Positions 59,953 to 64,000 of a DNA stretch of 64,000 bases are shown piece by piece. A program made the position numbers and the translations under genes. The notes under the pieces are model-generated. The model saw only the letters and a list, made by a program, of their open reading frames with translations. It was not told the DNA's origin and did not search any database. The stretch comes from Halocaridina rubra (lineage: Eukaryota > Arthropoda > Malacostraca > Decapoda > Atyidae), in contig JAXCGZ010022648.1 of assembly GCA_037179515.1 (NCBI GenBank), forward strand, positions 41,001 through 105,000, read 5' to 3'. The first letter of the stretch is position 1. The number at the start of each line of letters is the position of its first letter.

Positions 59953-62893
59953 TTAATAATAAAGTAGTAAGTATGCCACTAGATACAGGATCGCTATTAT
60001 CGGCATCATTTCCATATTTGTTTCCTTACAATGAGAATAATTAGTTCTTAATGAGCAGCAACTATTTGTCCAAAAGAAACTATATAGTTTGCCTTTGAAA
60101 GCTGTGAAGGAGGATGCATTTTTAAGATGCTCTGGAATATTATTCCAGAGTGTTGGCCCTTTGATAGTGATCATCTTTGAACCTGCTTCTGTGTTTGTTC
60201 TGTGAATAAAGACCTCAATGCTCTGTCTTGTGTTGGTTCCCCTTATATCCCTGACTGTTTTTAAATCAAATAGCCAGCTAGGATAATGATGGTCCAAAAT
60301 TTTGAATAAAAAAACATAAATAGCATAAGCGACCTTATTTTCTGCTCGCAGCCACCAAGTTTATTGAGAGCTGGTGTGATGTGGTCATATTTTCTTATTC
60401 CTCCCAGGGCAACTCGAGCTGCAAATTTAATAAGCTTCTGTATTCTGTTTATCTGAGTCTTAGTGGTAGCTCCCCAAATAGTTGTGCAGTAATTAATGTG
60501 ACTTAGGGCTAGAGATTCAGCAACAGTTATTTGAGTGGTAGTTTCAAAATTGTCTTTTATACGTGATAAGTACATTAATGTTCCTGTAACCTTTTTGCAT
60601 ACTTTATCTATGTGGGAATCAAACAACATGTGGTTATCAAAGTGAAATCCTAGGTTTTTGACTGTTTTGCTAGGTTTAATAATATTGTCGCAAAAATTAA
60701 TTGTTGTGTTTTCTGGAATTTGTGCTATGTGGAACCTTGAACCAATAGATATGCACTGTGTTTTACTTTCGTTAATTAACAGGCCAATTTCTTGGAAATA
60801 GGTTTTAATTTTTGACAGAGTGTTTTCTGCTCTTAAAGTTAGCTCTGGGAGATTATTAATATCACCACTAAGGAGTAGTTGAGTGTCATTTGCATATTGT
60901 ACGACTAGACAGTCAGAAATGAAAGAAGATAGATCATTTACGTAAATGGAGAAGAGGATATGACCAAGTACTGATCCCTGTGGAACACCAAATGATACAT
61001 TTTTTGGCACAGAGATAATGTTGTTAAAACGTATTGACAGTTTACAATTAGATAGATACTCGCTAAACCAGCTTGGATCAATATTTAAGTTTATACATTT
61101 ACTTAAAAGAATTTCATGGTTTACATTGTCGAAGGCTTTTGATAAGTCCAATAATACAAGCATAGATATTTTTTTCATATCTATGTTATTATATATACTA
61201 TTCGTAACTTTAAGCAGTGCAGTTTCCGTCGAAAGTTTCGGTCTGAAACCATGTTGGTTAATATTTAATAGTCTATTTGATTCTAAATATGACATAAGTT
61301 GGCATGCAACAATTTTTTCTAATATTTTAGAGAAAATGGGTAGCAGGGAAATGGGACGATAGTTTGTCACATCTTCTCTGTCCCCCTTTTTATGCAGAGG
61401 TATTACATGTGATATTTTCCAAGAGTCAGGAAACTTTTTAGTAACAATGGAAGTGTTCATAATAGTTAGAGTATAGGATGCAATCATGGGTAGAGCATCT
61501 TTGATGAACTGAAATGGTATACCATCTGAACCATAAGAGCCAGAGTTTCTTAGGCTCTTTATGGTAAGAATTAGGGTAGCACAATCGATAGGATTTATCT
61601 TGAAGTACTCTCTTGTGTTTACATTGGAAGAATTGTCATTTAAGCAATTACTCATATTCACTGAGTTGATGTTTTCTTGAGTTTTTTCATATGTATTTTT
61701 GCCAACGTTAGCAAAATAGTTATTAAAGTTTTCTGCTTTGTCTTTCAACTCCGTAATATTTTCATAAATTTCTGAGGTACTCTTTTCATTTGGTATCATG
61801 CATCTTATCACTTTCCATGTTGCTGCTGTATCATGTCTAGAGTCATTAAATTGTTTTTGTAAAAGTCTTTTTTACTTACACTGATGAGAGATCTGACACG
61901 TTTCTTTTCTGTTTTATAACGTTCTCGGAGAGTCATATCATATCTATTCATTTTTAGCTCTTTTTGTATTTGATTTCTGATTTGCATTGCCTCTTTGATG
62001 TCATTAGTTAGCCAGGGGGCTGAGGGGCGGGTTATTTTTCTTGTTACAATGGGTGCACAACTATCTAAGCATTCAAGGAAGACTTTTGTTAGAATCTCAA
62101 CCTGCAAATCGACGTTATCTGTGTATTTAATTCTATTAAGTGGATTTGTGTTGTTGATTAATGTTTCACAAAATATATCAGGGGAGTAATATTTTAGACA
62201 CCGGAATGTCTTGAGGAGAGGCTTCCTTTTGGGCTTGTTTATGTTTAACATAGCAATGTTCAGCTCGTGGTCTGCAATTGGGCAGGGAACTACGTCCCAA
62301 TAGGGTATACTTTCCACTTTATTTGTTATTATCAGATCTATAAGAGTCCTAGAATTAGGGGTTATGCGGGTCGGTTTTGTCACTATTTGTGTTAACTTCA
62401 CAGTGTTGATCACCCTTTTCATTTTGTTATCTGCTGAGAGCAAGTCATCATTAAAATCACCAAGTATGTATATGGGTTTATGACGCACACAGATATTTCT
62501 GAATGTTTCTGGCAGATGATTGAATGAACTGGTAGGTGCTTTAGGGTGATGGTAAACACACCCTACAATGAAAGATGGAAGTTTCTGATACTGCACAGTG
62601 ATCCATAAATCTTCGAGCTCCTCAGTTTTTTCTAAACCTGTGGTTATTTCTGATGCACTAAGATAATTTCTAACATAAATACAAACCCCACCCCCTCGGC
62701 CATGGTCATTGCGAAATATTTTAAACTCTGGGATATTCACATATTTATTTTCAGTTGTAGGTGGAAGCCAAGTTTCACTTACACAGAGGATGTCTATGTT
62801 GTAGTCTTTTGTTAGCATTATTATTTCCTCAAAATGAGCGAGCGGGGACTGAGCGTTCACATGTACTAATATTACATTCTTACCATGTTTCAT
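59953..62893 (-). pseudogene. LINE C ORF2 (EN-RT), copy C2, frameshifted and catalytically altered
   Basis: ATG 62893 (MKHGKNVILVHVNAQS). EN: SETWLPPT (Glu), RGGGVCIYVRNYL, YILGDFNDDLLSAD and IADHELNIAML. A base missing in a T run near 61850 shifts the frame before the VIRxMIPNEK region. RT at 61811-60261: YGSDGIPFQFI, NYRPISLLPIFSKILEK, QHGFRPKLSTETALL, LLDLSKAFDNVNH (motif A), FGVPQGSVLGHILFSIYVND (motif B) and QYANDTQLLL (motif C, with Asn for the first catalytic Asp; C1 has TDD). A missing G near 60352 shifts the frame at LNKLGG. The end LDHHYPSWLFDLKTVRDIRG is at 60300-60240. Inactive. Confidence 0.85.
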
Positions 62894-64000
62894 TGGGGTG
62901 GTATCCATAGTCATAGTTGTAGTTTCGACTGTGTGATTCTGCTGGGAATTCATCATTGTAGTGTGTTCTGGGGTTAGCCCATGGATCCTGGTGTCTGTAC
63001 CTGCCGTTGGATGTGTAACGCTGGTTTGAGTACGTGCCGTGGTATGATCGGGCCTTCCCAAAGTTTTTATGCCTAGGTGAGTGTTTAGGGTTGTAAGAGC
63101 CATCACTCCAGGAGAAGTCTCTTGTGCGTGGACGGCGATAAGAGAGGTTTGTATCGTGTCTCTTTCTGTAGTCTCGCGTATAGAGGATTGTTTCATTAGC
63201 TCTTTGCTGTTTATTTTGGTATGACTGTAGTTTGGGATATTTTGTAGAATACCCAGGTTGTGTCCATTGTTTGCCCCCGCGAAATGGCTGGACAATTGTG
63301 CCTGTAGGCCATTGATTCAGTTTGTAAGGCACATATTCAAATCCTTTCGATATCGTTATTGCGAAGGAAACCCAATTTGGTTAGCGAGAAAGCTCCTTAA
63401 TCAAGACTTCTTCAGAAGGAATGCCTTGATTTGTCAATGTATTATGTATCTCTTTCTCAAAGGGGTTGCCAGGAATGCGAATATATATTTGAGCTGTAAC
63501 CCTTGCACTTGCATTATTGAGCAACTGGGGCTGTGGGGGAGAGGACTTTGATGGAATGTTTAGAATAGAGACTGCTGCTATTTTGTCTTTTCTGTTTTCT
63601 TCATTGTTTTGCAGCCTATTGCTGGGTTGGCTATTTGTGCTGCAAGGTGTTATTTGGTTGTAATGGTTAGTGATAGTTGCTGTGTTGTTAGGAGTAGTGG
63701 AGATTGGCTCTATATCTTCTTCGCTGTTTTGCAACTCTTTACCAGGTTGGTTGTTTGTGCTGGGAAGAATCTTGTTCTGGTTAGTGCCTGTTGTTGTATT
63801 GTTAGGAGTAGTGGGGAAGGACGCTGTTGTTTCATCACTGTTTTGTAACCTGTTACTGATTTGATTATTTATGCTAGATGGTGTATTCAGGTTGTTTTGT
63901 TGACTATCACTTTTATCTGGATCTACCTCTTCTTCACTACCACTGTCACATTCGTCTCTCAATGAATTGAAGGAATTGTGAATAGAGACAGAAAACCTAG
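62880..64000 (-). pseudogene. LINE C ORF1, copy C2, one nonsense codon
   Basis: The minus frame enters from the window edge with NSFNSLRDECDSGSEEE, followed by two and a half imperfect repeats of about 39 residues (NNQxxxxLQNSxE, then TTPNNT). A conserved block reads ASARVTAQIYIRIPGNPFEK and TLTNQGIPSEEVLIKELSR. There a TAA (63386-63384) replaces a Lys codon seen as AAA in C1. The frame goes on as PNWVSFAITISKGFEYVPYK, LNQWPTGTIVQPFRGGKQW and a basic Tyr/Arg/Asn-rich tail to NETW and TAA at 62882-62880. The basic tail is probably nucleic-acid-binding. The stop overlaps the ORF2 start by 14 nt. Confidence 0.72.

Larger units (their letters stand above)
59774..64000 (-). mobile_element. LINE C copy C2, long, continues past window end
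   Basis: Antisense LINE C inserted in D2. The sense order is ORF1 (from beyond 64000 to 62880), ORF2 (62893 to about 59953) and a 3' end in TTTG repeats (CAAACAAACAAACAAACA on the plus strand at 59776). Three ORF lesions are visible. Clade within the CR1/Jockey group unresolved. Confidence 0.88.

Overview
This window is non-coding-rich, repeat-dominated nuclear DNA of an animal, most likely a decapod crustacean. The reasons are the very high density of long (TA)n, (GA)n and (AAT)n microsatellites, many non-LTR retrotransposon families nested in each other, and almost no host exons. There are no bacterial-type genes, rRNAs or CRISPR arrays. The taxonomic call is inference from composition and element types.

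Six repeat systems account for most of the DNA. LINE A (CR1/Rex-like; coiled-coil plus RRM-like ORF1, EN-RT ORF2) has nine pieces, at 1-3910, 4866-5928, 8046-14235, 16393-17462 and 51606-53035. LINE B (Jockey-like) forms a nest at 18200-27602. LINE C (CR1/Jockey group, (TTTG)n tail) is at 19909-23973 and 59774-64000. LINE E is a clear CR1-type family with an SGNH-esterase ORF1 and 3' octamer repeats. It has five copies, and the one at 33296-37605 appears full length with both ORFs open. LINE F (RTE-like) is at 31204-32898 with a 21-bp target duplication. A group of short elements includes S (1666-1955, 15405-15592), tRNA-derived SINE heads (15963, 56214) and a foldback element (16147-16392).

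The only convincing host gene is a pair of minus-strand coding exons at 7597-7128 and 6807-6612. Their splice sites and reading-frame phase match across a 320-bp intron. They encode the start of a type II membrane protein followed by a segment resembling the beginning of a METTL24-like methyltransferase domain.

From 30 kb to the end lies an unclassified duplicated unit, called here R-X-D. R is a 0.5-kb promoter-like repeat at 30316, 50672 and 54100. X (30837-38257 and 55061-57138) and D (43890-49640 and 58761-59773) follow R in the same order at two loci. The first locus has been enlarged by LINE F and three LINE E insertions. Next to D1 and R3 is a coding-like ORF (50598-50033) with one frameshift. 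Between X2 and D2 sits a tandem array of about 274-bp units, each carrying a tRNA-like sequence with pol III box A/B, plus one unit in inverted orientation.

Reading order: LINE A debris and the host exons (0-17 kb); a four-part LINE nest (18-27.6 kb); microsatellite-rich unique DNA with a possible promoter (27.6-30.3 kb); R-X-D locus 1 with LINE E/F insertions (30.3-51.2 kb); LINE A and microsatellites (51.3-54.1 kb); R-X-tRNA array-D locus 2 (54.1-59.8 kb); LINE C to the window edge.
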